Shown: piece after piece, positions 44,501-54,255 of the stretch
How positions within the stretch are numbered: position 1 is the stretch's first letter
Layout: every line of letters begins with the position of its first letter
DNA from: Craspedostauros australis
Lineage: Eukaryota; Bacillariophyta; Bacillariophyceae; Mastogloiales; Achnanthaceae
Reading direction: 5' to 3'
DNA: 64,000 bases
Assembly: GCA_026770025.1 (NCBI GenBank)
Contig: JAMXDE010000046.1
Coordinates: 186,001-250,000 of the forward strand
The notes under the pieces: model-generated
Seen by the model: only the letters and a program-made list of their open reading frames with translations
Database searches by the model: none
What the model was told of the DNA's origin: nothing
Made by a program: the position numbers and the translations under genes

Positions 44501-46414
44501 TCGATGCCAGCGCCTTGGTGAGCAAACCGATCCGTTGCCGAATGTTCGGGCCATGGAAAGATGAACAAGGTCCCAGCTTGCGGTTCCGCAAGATCCTGGT
44601 GGGATCGAATGCCACGATCAAGGGCATTCTCATTCCGGGCGTCAAGGTCGGTTCCAACTGCTACGTGCAGCACGTTTCTGTCCTGGCGGAGGGTGCCCAA
44701 GCACCGCCCAACACCGTCATCCGAGGCAATCCTGGATATGTCGAAAGCGCGGCACCTGCAGCGGCAGAAGCGACAACGTCACAAGGCAGCAACATTATCA
44801 GCATTGACGGCAGCGACGATCCGCATCAAACAGGTGCGAGCACAGCCGCAGACGTAGACGGAAACGTAACGCCAAACAACAACGATACCAGATGGGCTAT
44901 CCTGGGTGGCATGAAGATGACATGGCTGCTCGTCGAGCTGTACATGACCTTCTGCTGCTTCCTCATTTCCGATATCTTGGTCCGCGACGACCTCCAAGAC
45001 TGGAGATACTCCAAACTGCAATATTGGGTTGTATCCATCGGTCTGTCATCAGTGCTGCTGGTGATATCCAGCATCCTACTCAAGTGGGTGATGATCGGCA
45101 AGAAGAGACCGGGCAAAGCGAGCACCGGTATCTGGAGTGAATTCGCAGACTGGGCATGCGACTATCACTTCGACCGAGCATGCTTGATACTCTATGGTCT
45201 GACCACCAATTCGATCATTTGGAACCTGGTCCACATGGCTCATGGACTGGACATCGATCTGCGATCAAAGATCTTCGGTGACAGCTTCCATCCATCCGAA
45301 GTCGACCTCATCACCATCCGACGATCGTTCGTATCCATCGTCACCTTCCACACCAAGGAAAACGGTAAATACGGGAGAGCCACGATCGAGGACAGCAGCA
45401 TCGGGATGCTGACTACCTGCGCGCCGGGTGTGACAGTCCGCAACGCTTTGGTCTCGCCGCAGACACACATCACAGAGAGCATCATCCATCCAAAGCCCGA
45501 TCCGCGCAACGAAAGAATATCAGATTTGAAATTGACCGGGATCATGGTGGCGAGCACACTGCTGTACGCCGTCACGCTGCTCGTTGCAGCAATCAGCTTC
45601 ATCCCAGCCTTTGAGCTATGGATGAATGTCATCAAGCCGCAGTCATCAGTCGAGGCGGTCCCACTGGTGGTGCTTTCGGTCATCATCCAGACCATCGTGT
45701 GGACCATACTCTTGCGTGTGCACTCGCTGATCACATTCGCGGGAAGCAATGAGCGAACGGCGCCATGGTGCTTGCCGCTGTACATGGTGTACCAATCATT
45801 CACTTACTCCGTCCACAATTGGTCGCTGTATCCCATGCTCTGGGGAACACCGATGATCAACAGCGTTCTCCGATTTCGTGGGGTCAATGTTGAAGGTCGC
45901 TTGCTGTACTTCGGCTTCCGCCTGTACGAGCCGACCTACGTCACCTTCGCGGATGGATGCGTCGTCGACGAGTGTTTAATCAGCGGCCACTGTGGTATAT
46001 TCTCCCAACTGACTTTGGGGCAGTCGTACGTCAGCGGAGTGTTGCATCAAAATTGTGCCATCATGATGTCGACAAAGACGGCAGCAACCGCGGACGAAGC
46101 AAGATTGACTGAGCATGGACCTCAACATCTCCTCATGAACTCGGATGAATCGCTGGTTGGAGGACAAGCACGAACCTCCAAGGAGATGATCCATTCAGAC
46201 ACAGCCTGAGGCCACAGGATGCAAGAACGGTGTCATACACGTACACCATGACGTCGAGAAGCAGAGGGCTGCGCGATCGAGAGATTGAGCTGCGATGATT
46301 GCAGTCAGATCGATACGTGCAGTGCTGTTGCCCTTCCAATCACAATACCATACGCACTAGTACGGGCAGCGCGGTAGCAATTATTCAAAGTAGCTTTGGA
46401 GTCTCCCGATAGAC
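40672..46414 (+). repeat. Segmental duplication, copy 1
   Basis: About 5.7 kb align in order with 48334-48364 plus 54410-60117. The coding part is offset by 13,709 bp. Homology includes the 5' flank, the whole ligase gene and about 200 bp of 3' flank, ending near 'gatagac'. Divergence is higher in the 5' flank and N-terminal coding region, and very low in the C-terminal coding region. Confidence 0.9.
41512..46209 (+). CDS. Fatty-acyl-AMP ligase / carrier / membrane terminal-domain protein, copy 1
   Basis: Single-exon frame of 1,565 residues. Adenylation domain ~80-705: 'FLQYTSGSTGNPKGVMVTH' (~284), 'WLPQYHDMGLI', 'TGDYGF' (584), 'GRKKDIIIVNG' and a catalytic-Lys motif 'TTSGKIQRR' (Lys698). 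'LPQYHDMGLI' and 'NYYPQDIE' favour the fatty-acyl-AMP ligase (FAAL) subgroup. A carrier domain follows, with 'GLSSMGELELR' and attachment Ser784. The C-terminal ~730 residues hold six hydrophobic helices and left-handed beta-helix (hexapeptide) stretches ('GILIPGVKVGSNCYV', 'VGTPLMTAFCYLMGADV', 'WGTPMINSVLRFRGVNV'). This resembles the NRPS terminal domain TIGR02353 and the Pls poly-lysine synthetase layout. Likely role: load an acyl or amino acid on the carrier and transfer it at a membrane. The substrate is unknown. The C-terminus 'MIHSDTA' is the same in copy 2. Copy 1 alone has a Gly/Asn/Asp insert near residue 557. Confidence 0.85.
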   Translation: MRDDDRNQTAEDNTGDGATTASNKSNGNGEDSPAPDITDDVEAGIVEPLSLPPSQAPTTLISSDGNNTAVISEHDVIHKSLTSSSFIDHIKFVVGLKSDTVFSTWYNEKGKAINNYTFQQLWDEAGHCAHLLRNKWGVNRGDRVVLCYDFGLHFFAIFLGCLRAGVTAVLVYPPGPPLVKSLTKMNKVIEDCAPSLILTQTSINLLRAADRANPTSKSRSMWPSGVKYQVTDRIIRHDGFITDKTNGKNKRAKKGFLSSLISGRSSSSPPSFDEPNIVGSDLAFLQYTSGSTGNPKGVMVTHAALRANIELLHGGWLDCFENDLGDRGKIPKRITACSWLPQYHDMGLIQMGIAPLSGAFRLHMMSPVSFISNPLLWIDLISRHKCHMSAAPDFAYRLATRKFNEAKSKQTGKGHPIPNLDLSNVYHLQNAAEPTRLDTEKHFSDAFCPYGLREEWFVAGYGLAENVVGVSFKHGFHVSTIREGEDLHPSVAIAHRNTLHQSIDIIIVDPDTCVQRPENTTGEIWIAGASVAAGYYNQAQFTADEFHAKLQDPPSDGNGNGDGENAADGDSNGGRPSTKTYLRTGDYGFYQDDHLFICGRKKDIIIVNGVNYYPQDIEHAVQDASSSVRPGCVAAFSSDESGNDGQLEIVFEIRSNHTDDAATICQEIRKAVMEHIGLAPVTIAAVKERTISKTTSGKIQRRRNRQRLHDGDQKMILNFSANPNSTAQVALDGDAKTSPTETMSARNADQDEDLQSKTFNEIIANATGSQVKGDETWEDVGLSSMGELELRQSLSKRYSTTLPPNCFDMFSTLMDLETFLETSHGEPLPTRLPMLKRLTTIRNEKRLSQTTSTVIQIIGVLIILFMFALPIIPAYGIGKVLANDNRTRVVFFIDSSAFIWMCYPLVIPFWMIMLTLEVILSKWIIIGRYQEGYTNLAYSCFLRWWFVDRLMHMWENFVGRFIVGTPLMTAFCYLMGADVHRSCNIDSFIREFDLAKVDASALVSKPIRCRMFGPWKDEQGPSLRFRKILVGSNATIKGILIPGVKVGSNCYVQHVSVLAEGAQAPPNTVIRGNPGYVESAAPAAAEATTSQGSNIISIDGSDDPHQTGASTAADVDGNVTPNNNDTRWAILGGMKMTWLLVELYMTFCCFLISDILVRDDLQDWRYSKLQYWVVSIGLSSVLLVISSILLKWVMIGKKRPGKASTGIWSEFADWACDYHFDRACLILYGLTTNSIIWNLVHMAHGLDIDLRSKIFGDSFHPSEVDLITIRRSFVSIVTFHTKENGKYGRATIEDSSIGMLTTCAPGVTVRNALVSPQTHITESIIHPKPDPRNERISDLKLTGIMVASTLLYAVTLLVAAISFIPAFELWMNVIKPQSSVEAVPLVVLSVIIQTIVWTILLRVHSLITFAGSNERTAPWCLPLYMVYQSFTYSVHNWSLYPMLWGTPMINSVLRFRGVNVEGRLLYFGFRLYEPTYVTFADGCVVDECLISGHCGIFSQLTLGQSYVSGVLHQNCAIMMSTKTAATADEARLTEHGPQHLLMNSDESLVGGQARTSKEMIHSDTA

Positions 46415-46467
46415 AATGTCTTCATGTTCGTCTACAAACGTGCGCGAAGATGGAGATAAGCCCTACT
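46210..46467. other. Convergent 3' region between ligase copy 1 and CDC123
   Basis: The first ~205 bp are part of the duplicated block. The remainder is unique. 'cctactctag' overlaps the CDC123 stop region at about 46462. Confidence 0.5.
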
Positions 46468-47835
46468 CTAGATGTTATCCTGACACAGTTTGATGAGCTC
46501 CTCGAAAGGATCTTCGGTACCTGCCGTCCCGCTCAATGCGCCCGTCAATGATGCCAGATGCACCGTGTCTATCGGTGCACGGTAGCTTGCCAATGGATCC
46601 TGTCGTATCTGCTGATCCGTCTCAACCACACGAACGATGGGGATGTCGGTGGATGCGGATGACATGATGGTGCTGCGGCCTTGGTCGTTCATGGGAGCAC
46701 TGTTTGGACTGTGTGCATTGTCGGCAGCATTCGAACCATCGGCATCCATCGTTCGCAGCTCCTCCCATTCGAAAAGCACTGAATCTGTCTGATCGGACCA
46801 TGGATTGAAATCCATCAACCACACGCGGTCCTTCTTGTCGATGTAGACATCGAATACGTAGTTTTCGATGTTGCGCTGACGATGGTTATTGGTCTCGGCG
46901 TTGGCGTCGCTGTTCGTGTCGCTGTTGGTGTCGCTGCTTTTCCTTTCTTCATCCGCAGGCTCATCCTCAGGCTCATCGCTGTGGGCGCCATTGCCCACTC
47001 GTACAACACCGAACACGCTCTGGATGTAATCCTCGAAGAAATCTTCAATCAGATCAGCAAAATGATCCTGGTCGTTCGCCAAGTGCTTGTAGAATTGAGT
47101 GTCATTGCGTTGAGAGATCGCCAGCAATTGATTGCTCCGAACGAAGCATCGAAACTCCATGCTGGGATACAACGTGCAGAATTTTCGCAGCACGCATTGC
47201 AATGGGAATCTGCTGCCATGGCCGTGCTCACTTTGTCGCTGTTGTTGAGAGAGAAGCTCGACGTCGTGCTGGACGAAGTCGCTGCTCTTCAAGAGCACGT
47301 AGATGTCACCTGGTGTTTGGCACTTGAGGCTGCCGCCGTTCATCCATGTGGCGTCCTTGGGAGATGACCAGTTCAATTTGGGCACTGCGCTGCCACCCAA
47401 CTCGTCGATTGCATCCTGAAATTGTTGAGTCAGATCGGGGAAGGTGTAGGGTTGCTGTTGCTCCTGCTGAATGGGCTGTTCTTCATGATCGGTGTCGGCA
47501 TCGCCATCGCCACTGTCGGCCTTGTCTTCGACGGATGATGCCCAACTATCATTTTCATTGGCCGCAGCACCCGCATCCGGCAGAAAGCTGGACACCTTGG
47601 TTGCTTCTGTGGGAAGGTTCACGCCGTCGCTGAGCAGGTACTTCTGGAATTGCGTAGGCGATGCGGGGTACACGATCTTGGAGTTGATCGTCACGTTGAC
47701 TCGCTTCTTTCCGACACACTTGGAAAAGATTGGGTACCAACTTGAGAATTGGCAATGCCACAAGTCGGAAGATGGGACGCTCTGGGTAGGCGGAGATGAG
47801 GACGCGTCCGCACTATCTTCGTTCGGTGATTCCAT
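46468..47835 (-). CDS. CDC123: CDC123/D123 family protein (eIF2 assembly chaperone)
   Basis: It encodes 455 residues from 'MESPNEDSADASS'. The frame opens at 47979, but the extra 48 residues look non-coding. 'WHCQFSSWYPIF' is the D123 start. 'INSKIVYPASPTQFQKYLLSDGVNLP', 'PKLNWSSPKDATWMNGGSLKC', 'GDIYVLLKSSDFVQHDVE', 'VLRKFCTLYPSMEFRCFVRSNQLLAISQRN', 'YVFDVYIDKKDRVWLMDFNPW' and 'LFEWEEL' follow in family order. The Asp residues of 'VYID' and 'DFNPW' are the ATP-grasp metal ligands. CDC123 binds eIF2-gamma and promotes eIF2 assembly in the cytosol. Asp/Glu- and Asn/Thr-rich inserts lengthen it relative to the ~340-residue human protein. It is a single-copy gene sitting between the two duplicated ligase copies. 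Confidence 0.93.
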   Translation of the reverse strand: MESPNEDSADASSSPPTQSVPSSDLWHCQFSSWYPIFSKCVGKKRVNVTINSKIVYPASPTQFQKYLLSDGVNLPTEATKVSSFLPDAGAAANENDSWASSVEDKADSGDGDADTDHEEQPIQQEQQQPYTFPDLTQQFQDAIDELGGSAVPKLNWSSPKDATWMNGGSLKCQTPGDIYVLLKSSDFVQHDVELLSQQQRQSEHGHGSRFPLQCVLRKFCTLYPSMEFRCFVRSNQLLAISQRNDTQFYKHLANDQDHFADLIEDFFEDYIQSVFGVVRVGNGAHSDEPEDEPADEERKSSDTNSDTNSDANAETNNHRQRNIENYVFDVYIDKKDRVWLMDFNPWSDQTDSVLFEWEELRTMDADGSNAADNAHSPNSAPMNDQGRSTIMSSASTDIPIVRVVETDQQIRQDPLASYRAPIDTVHLASLTGALSGTAGTEDPFEELIKLCQDNI

Positions 47836-47979
47836 GTTGTCTATCGTCGCTGCTGCTGTCGAGACACTTTGGTGGTGATCGGTGGAGATGCTTTTGTTGT
47901 GTGGAGGTGTTGCGAAGAGTTCCCACACACCACGCGCCAAACCGTGGTGCCCAATCAACCAAAATCGTGGTTGTGACAA

Positions 47980-48364
47980 GGAGACGCGAGCGTTATTAGT
48001 GGTTATTTAGACGTTACATTGGGACACAACCAGGTGCATCCCCTGTACCAGAGTAGAGATCACGATCAACGTACCTAAGACCTTGTGCCCTCTGACCATA
48101 ATCTTAAATTTCCCTTCAATTCCATACCTTCAAGTTATTCCACGCATGTAACCCAAATTAAGGATGTCAAAGCCGTAAAGATGTAGATTATGAGCCCTAT
48201 CGTATCGTACACATGTGTCGGTTTGCTCTCCTGCTGGCTTCCATTTGATGACGTTTGTGCTCTGCTATTAACGCCATTGCAACGGTTTTACACGTATGTC
48301 CGTTTGCCTTTTCCCATCCGGACAGTTTGTCATCACGAACAATGTCAAACCGGACTCGCAATAG
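47980..48364. other. Promoter side of CDC123 and left flank of the transposon
   Basis: There is no gene. The last ~31 bp (from about 48334) are homologous to 40672-40703 and so belong to duplication copy 2. The interval ends with the left ATAG target duplication (48361-48364). Confidence 0.55.
48361..48364. repeat. Left target site duplication ATAG
   Basis: It equals 54410-54413. The paralogous unoccupied site at about 40700 carries a single ATAG. Confidence 0.85.
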
Positions 48365-48519
48365 GAGCCCCCTTAGTGAGTCGACCTGCATGTTTTTATT
48401 GGCCTCCAGAAATTTTCTCTCCTACATACTAACCAAGCACATATTCGTAATCCTTGTAGGTCTAATACAAATAATTAACCATTACATTTTTGAATCAGAT
48501 CCTATTTTAAGTTTTATGG
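48365..48519 (+). repeat. Left terminal inverted repeat (~155 bp)
   Basis: It pairs with 54256-54409 inverted. Shared blocks are the outer 38 bp, 'accaagcacatattcg', 'aaataattaacc' and 'attttaagttttatg'. Confidence 0.95.
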
Positions 48520-50193
48520 ACCGATGGATATGCGCAATTTTCGATCTCTTTCGTGTTTCGGCCTCTTGCTTACGACTACATCGATCCAACTTAACCCTTT
48601 GCTGTTCTTTGTTTCAGCGACTATGTTCCGATTTTGAATTGTTTAGTCTCTTTTTCAGGTGTTCGGGTGGGACCATCCAACAGTCCCTCCACGATAGCAC
48701 TAGTTGTAGAATATTGGGGTAAGCGGTGAATCCGCGTTTACGTTAATTACACAATGTGCTTGTCCAATCCGTCATCGACGTCACGCAACTAGATGCTTCG
48801 TCATAAAACACCAATGATATCACGATGCGAAACATCATCAGGTTTGCTTCTTCGTGGCGAAGTGGTTGAGTGGGGTTGGTACTCCTCAAATGTGTTGTGT
48901 TGTGCTCCTTTTGGAGAGTTACTACAATTGGAGGTAAACCTCCACATCCCCCAACATGTGAGGCTGGTCGAGAGTGGCAAACTGGACACACCAACATGAC
49001 AATGGCGCAACACCAAAAAAAACTCCACAATGGCCGTCCAACGGTATGCTTGGCGCCGCAACAACCAGCAGGCCAATCCAAGATCCAAGCACATCGCCGT
49101 CATCTCCACGAAACGTTTGGGGGGTGGACGAGCGGAGGCGGGAAGAGGGGTTGATTTGGGGCCGTCGTAGGCCCCAGAAATACGGCCACAATTTGGCTCC
49201 AAATCGGCTCGTTGGTGTTGGCCGATGTGTGGCACACACAGGCCATATCAGCGCCTACGGATGGGCAAGACGCCTCAAGAGGGGCAAGGAGAAGGCGCCC
49301 TCGAAGTTTGAGGGTCGCGGAGCACTGGGAAGGTGTCCGCGCGGAGGCAAAGGTGGTTTTGAGGAGTTTTGGTTGCGGCTTGCGCAGCACTGGTCGCGTG
49401 GCTTTGGCGGTGAGGGGCGATGGGAAGACGCCCCTCAATCGCCAAGGCCCCCATACAAGATGCGTGCGGCATCATTTGAAGATGCACATCGTGAAGTGTG
49501 CGCCACAGAGACGGTGTACAAGAGGCTGCAGCCGACCATATCTGCAGAATGGTTGTTGTTGGTGGGAGCAAAAAATGCCCAACCACATCATCATATGGAG
49601 GTGTATCACGTCGACCAGGCACTCCCAGCCCATTCTGGATGCATCTGCGTGTCGCCATGGAGCGTGGTAATGCACGAGGGGCACAAGGAGGGGCTGCAAG
49701 GATTGTATGGATGAGGTATGGATCCGTATCCATACCGCATCCGGATTGAAAATGATTTTTCGAAAACGCTCTGTTTCAGTGTGTGGCTGCATTGCTGCAT
49801 GCAGAACCAATGTCTGAGGCCAACCTTCCTGGAGTGGATAGCTGGGGGGTATACAGAGCGAATGGTGTGCACAGTTTGCTGAAATGCAAGGATGATGATG
49901 ATGATCATGTGTGCTCATTGGAGGGCAACATTGTGCCATCGACCATTTTTTTCGAATCCACCACACAACACACAGCAAACCAACATGACTTCCAAAATAT
50001 TTTCTATACTCATTTAACTTCGATATTATGATTAAACGATAGTCAGGCGTCTGAATGCAATGCTTATCTTTAATTTTATGCGATGTGTTGTTGAGATATG
50101 GCATGATAAGCAGATATTGGATGTGCTTTTTGGACGGCCTCTAGACTCGTTTTAGTAGCATGGTCTGCCACCCACAAAACTCCACAACTAGTG
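48520..50193. other. Left internal part of the transposon
   Basis: This 1.7-kb stretch lies downstream of the transposase. It holds a plus-strand frame (48974-49714, listed separately), a GC-rich island at about 49080-49450, and a near-palindrome 'tatggatccgtatccata' at about 49718. The rest is AT-rich with no other gene seen. Confidence 0.5.
48974..49714 (+). CDS. Possible accessory ORF of the transposon
   Basis: An open frame of 246 codons is opposed to the transposase. The product is Gly/Arg/Lys-rich in the middle ('RRLKRGKEKAPSKFEGRGALG') and resembles nothing I know. The GC content of about 49080-49450 is visibly higher than the rest of the element, and overlapping frames on both strands are also open, so this may be only a compositional effect. 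It could be a captured fragment. Confidence 0.25.
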   Translation: MANWTHQHDNGATPKKTPQWPSNGMLGAATTSRPIQDPSTSPSSPRNVWGVDERRREEGLIWGRRRPQKYGHNLAPNRLVGVGRCVAHTGHISAYGWARRLKRGKEKAPSKFEGRGALGRCPRGGKGGFEEFWLRLAQHWSRGFGGEGRWEDAPQSPRPPYKMRAASFEDAHREVCATETVYKRLQPTISAEWLLLVGAKNAQPHHHMEVYHVDQALPAHSGCICVSPWSVVMHEGHKEGLQGLYG

Positions 50194-53100
50194 TTATTGC
50201 GGCAGTACGTGCTCATCACAATTTTCCGTCTCATCATCCAACACAGCTTCACTTTCTGTGTTGGTCTTCATTGTGTGAGCATCACACCACATCTGATGAT
50301 CCAGCTCCTCTTCTTCTCTCTGCAACTCTTCTTCTCTTCGTTCCTCCTGTGTTTCAGCTGGTGCATTGTGGGTCGCCACGATTGCAGATGCTGTTGCTGT
50401 TGGGTTGGTGTTGGTGTTGGTGTCTGTCTTGATGAGAGCGGCCTCCTTCTTTTCCTTGCGTTGTTTGGCATTGTACGCTGCAGACAGCGACGCTTTCACG
50501 CGCATGGGATTTGCGTGCAGTTGTACGTACCAGTCAGTTTTGGTTCTTTTGTTGTTCATCAGTTTCTCGTGTGCTTCGTGCTCCGATGGCCTGTTTTTTG
50601 GGTCCTTCGCGGACGCTTCACTGATGCCCTTCAATTTGTCCGCGATGTAGTCTGGTAGTTTCGCGTTGATCCGTACGGTTTTGCTCGCCCAGCCTGGCAC
50701 TGCAAGCGGTGGGTGTTCGGTTTCTGCAGTCTTGTCCTTCAACTCCGCGGTGCGGTCGGTCGGCACGCATCCTTGTACGTCTTGGATCGCTTTGCCGAAC
50801 ACCAGCCCCTTGCTCTCTGCCGCTGTGCGCCCGAGTTTTCGCGTCTTGTCCGTCTTCCTGAACGATTCGGACGTTATCGGCAGCTTGTCGGACGTGTGTG
50901 TGTGAACATCGGCAACGCCCAGCTGGTTGATGATCCAGCCGTCCCATTCAGCGCTCTTCACAAGGACGTCTTCCGTGATGCCAGATGCAGCCACCAACCG
51001 TGCCTGGTCATCGTCATACTTCACCTCGTGAGTTTGACGTACCTGTTGCCCGTTCGCACGGAATCGTCGTTTTGGTGCGCCAGGAAGCGTCGTGATGTTG
51101 CCTTGGAGGGACGACGCATTGGCAAGTACCGTGGTTGTCCCCGCGATGCTGCCGGCTTGGAGCGCGAGGAAGACTTGGAAAGGGGTCTTGATGTCCTTGC
51201 CACTTTGCACGTATTTTCGCAGTACACGGGTGATGTACGCGAAGTGGGTGTCCAACATGCTCTTACCGGTTTGGGCCTCCGTGTAGATCCACGCGATGAT
51301 TTTAGCTGCTTTTCGTGTCGCAAGGTTCTTGTTGAGTACCGATGTGATGAGCGCGATGTGCTCGTGACTGGCGAAACAACACGCATTATCGCTCTGTAGA
51401 ATGATTTCAGTCACGGATGGGAGAATTTCTTTGACCTTTTTTTGCACGATCTCCAGCAGTCCACCAACTTGAAGAGTGTCTTGAGTCGGTCTTCCGCCGA
51501 CCACAATGTCGATGAACCGATAAGTAAAAATGTCGTTGCGACACGTGATGGCCATCGCCCCAAGCAGTGACATCCCCTTCTTCCCCCAATATTCTTGTTG
51601 GGCTTCGCTTTGGCCTGTTGGTAGAATTTTTTGCTTATGGTCGAGTACCACATAGGCTCTTTCAGGCTTATCATTGAGCTGGGATTGATAAAAAGCGATT
51701 TGTCGGAATTGCACTTTGGCACGCACTTTGTGAGCCATGTAATTAATGATTTCATCGGAGAATCCTGGCGCCGCCGCAAGCATTGATTGCAATTCGTCTT
51801 TGTGTTCTGCGAGTTCGTTGTCCTTAAGCATTGTGACAAAAGGAACAAAACGATCATCCACAAATCGCATTGCTGCGCCACAACGGTTGCATACTTTACG
51901 TGGTTGTTCGGTCATGGTGGTGGGAGAAGTGTCATTTGTGACGGTTGGCGTGTCGCTTTTGAGAGTGTTCTTCTTGCGTTTGTGCTTGTTGGTGCGTGCT
52001 TTGCGTTGGTTGGTTGAGGTGGTTGTTGCCTTCTTCTTCTCCTTTTTGGTGGTGAGAGCGAACGCGGCCGAATGCATTGGATCGTCACACTGAAGCTGCA
52101 TGTGGGAGGCGGTGAACTCCCATTTGAGGAACACAACAAGCAGTTCGAGTGCATTCAAGAGGGAATCGGCTGTGCGCACATGTGGAGAGATGACGTCATT
52201 GGGCTCATCGTTCTGGTGGTGGCTCTCGTCATTGGCATCGTTTTGCTCCTCGCCGCTCACTTCATACTTAGCCTTCAGCAGGTCTACTAGGCGCGAAATT
52301 GCCTGTTTGAGTTTCTCCGTCGCCATCCAGAAGTAACTCTCGAAGGAAGAGAGGCCTGTCTTGATCTTGCTTTTGCGTGTGAGTAGGTTAGTCATGGTGG
52401 CGAACGCGGGCATTCCCACTGGGTTGTTGGTTGTTGAAGCGTACATGCCGAATAGTTGTTCGATTGACGTGCTTCCACGATCGAAGACAGGGACATTTTC
52501 AAATTTGATGCCTCCGAACTGTACCGTGTGACTCAGGCCTGCCTTGTACGTAGCGGTGGTCATGAGAAACGATGCCACACCAGACAGATTGCAAGCACGC
52601 ACGCGATACTGGAGAACCTTTGGCGGGATGAGTTCGCCATGGCTGAACATGTCAAAGGCGCGTCGCAACGTTGTTAGTTGGCTCCGGGTGATTGCGGCGC
52701 GTGCAGGCTTGACACGAATACGCTGTTCCTCTGGCAACGTCGCCATGTGACGAGAGAGGATTGCGGAGCTGTTAGTGAATGACGTAGACGCAGCGAGGAC
52801 AGCTCTAGCTGCGATAGCCAGTGTCTGTTCCCCCCCAACACATAGGGTGTACAGATTTGAACCGAGTGCAGTTGGAGGTAGATCCGCGCGAGCGCGGACA
52901 AACTCCACGACCTGTTGCATCTGGCGCGTTGGCAATTCCTCGTGAGGGAGCAAAACTCCCCAGAGTGCAGAAGCCACAGCGACCCACACACGCGATATGT
53001 TCCACCATGTTTGCGCATCGTACTTGCCACCAACCACGAATCCCTTGGGAGGCATAGAATTAACGATGCTCATGTCAAAGTGATCCGTGAGCTGGTCCAT

Positions 53101-53738
53101 GACACGAATCACTGCAGGACGCCTCCAATTTCCCCCCTCTTCTGGGTCGTACCCAAACTGGCCTCCTCTCCTGTTCCTGCTGGCGCGCGTTCGTTCCCCC
53201 CTGTCGTTGTCGTCGTAGGTGGTGTCGCTGTCATTGGAGGTGTCTGCATAGCCACCAGCAACAACAGCATTGCAGCGACGAGGGAGCCTCGCTGGTGGGG
53301 CAGGCTCGACAGGTGGTGCAACGTCAGGCACAGCAGGGGGTGGCGCGTTCACGATAACGCTCACCACTGCTCCATCGCCAACACCTCGTCCCTCGGATCG
53401 CACCCTGACATTGGAGTCGTCGAAGACGCCTCCGTTGTCATCGAGGATGTGTACGAACACGTGCAGCTCGCGAGCGTGCGCATGCGTACTGTTCGGGACG
53501 AGGCTGCCATCCGCTGCCTGCATTGGCTTCACATCGATCACTTGCGTGATGGTGCTCGGCTTCCGCAACGTAGCGGATGGCTTGTCAGGCAACAGTTGCT
53601 CCGTGGTAGGGAGCAAGTTTCCCTTGGAGTCAACAGGAGGAGCAGATACAGGGTAAACAGAACGCGGTTTCTTACAGGGGGAGGGGTTTGCATCCTTGGA
53701 GAGGGCCTTGGTGGTGGTGGAGAGAGGCATGGTGGAGT

Positions 53739-53769
<31 letters not shown>

Positions 53770-53877
53770 CTTGCTGCTGAGTATAGTTGTTAGCAGGTCG
53801 GATGTGATGATCTGCACAGGTCGGAGACGAAGTGAGGAAGGAGAGCATGCGATGAAAGGCCGAGAAGCTGGCAACAA
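50194..53877 (-). CDS. Transposase of the 6-kb element, DDE type, superfamily not assigned
   Basis: An unbroken frame of 1,227 codons. A later Met at 53730 ('MPLSTTTKALSKD') avoids a Ser/Asn run and may be the true start. Residues ~1-200 are disordered. ~250-520 is an all-alpha region ('WWNISRVWVAVASALWGVLL'). A basic linker and a single CxxC ('CNRCGAAM', ~662) follow. The likely catalytic core is Asp746 in 'VVLDHKQK', Asp830 in 'LQSDNACCF' and Glu867 in 'IYTEAQTGKSMLD'. The sequence then runs 'HFAYITRVLRKYVQSGKDIKTPFQVFLAL'. 'f.DNa.C' and 'E.q.GKs..D' recur in long transposases of protists and invertebrates, but I cannot assign hAT, MULE, KDZ, Ginger, Sola2 or Academ. The C-terminal 250 residues are basic, then acidic. 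Confidence 0.8.
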
Positions 53878-54255
53878 CTACAACTACAACAACTACTACT
53901 ACTACCAGAACGAGCACTAACATTGAACACAAGAGCGAGCGCGCATGGTATTGGCGAGGAAAGTTGTGAAATGGAGCGAAAGTGTGGCGATCCTGTTTGA
54001 ATTTGTGGGAGGATGTCGATGATGTGTGATGCGTTTTGTGTTTTGTGTGATGTGTGTTGTGACGAGCAAAATGTGAGATGATGCACCACATGCTAACGTG
54101 TATTTAACGCGTACCAAACGAACGACATCTTCTGCGTCCGGTCCATGACTGAACACCTCATGATAAATGCACAAGAACATGATAGAACTTTCTACGAAAC
54201 AACTAGTAATTTCATTGTGATCGACCCATACGACTCCAAAATTGCTTTGACTGTT
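53878..54255. other. 5' region of the transposase within the element
   Basis: This is presumed promoter. It contains an 'acaactacaactacaacaactactactactacc' type triplet repeat at about 53874-53908, a matching 'gttgctgttgctgttgctg' run just inside the ORF, and TGTGATG/GTGTTTTGTG repeats at about 54018-54060. Confidence 0.5.
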
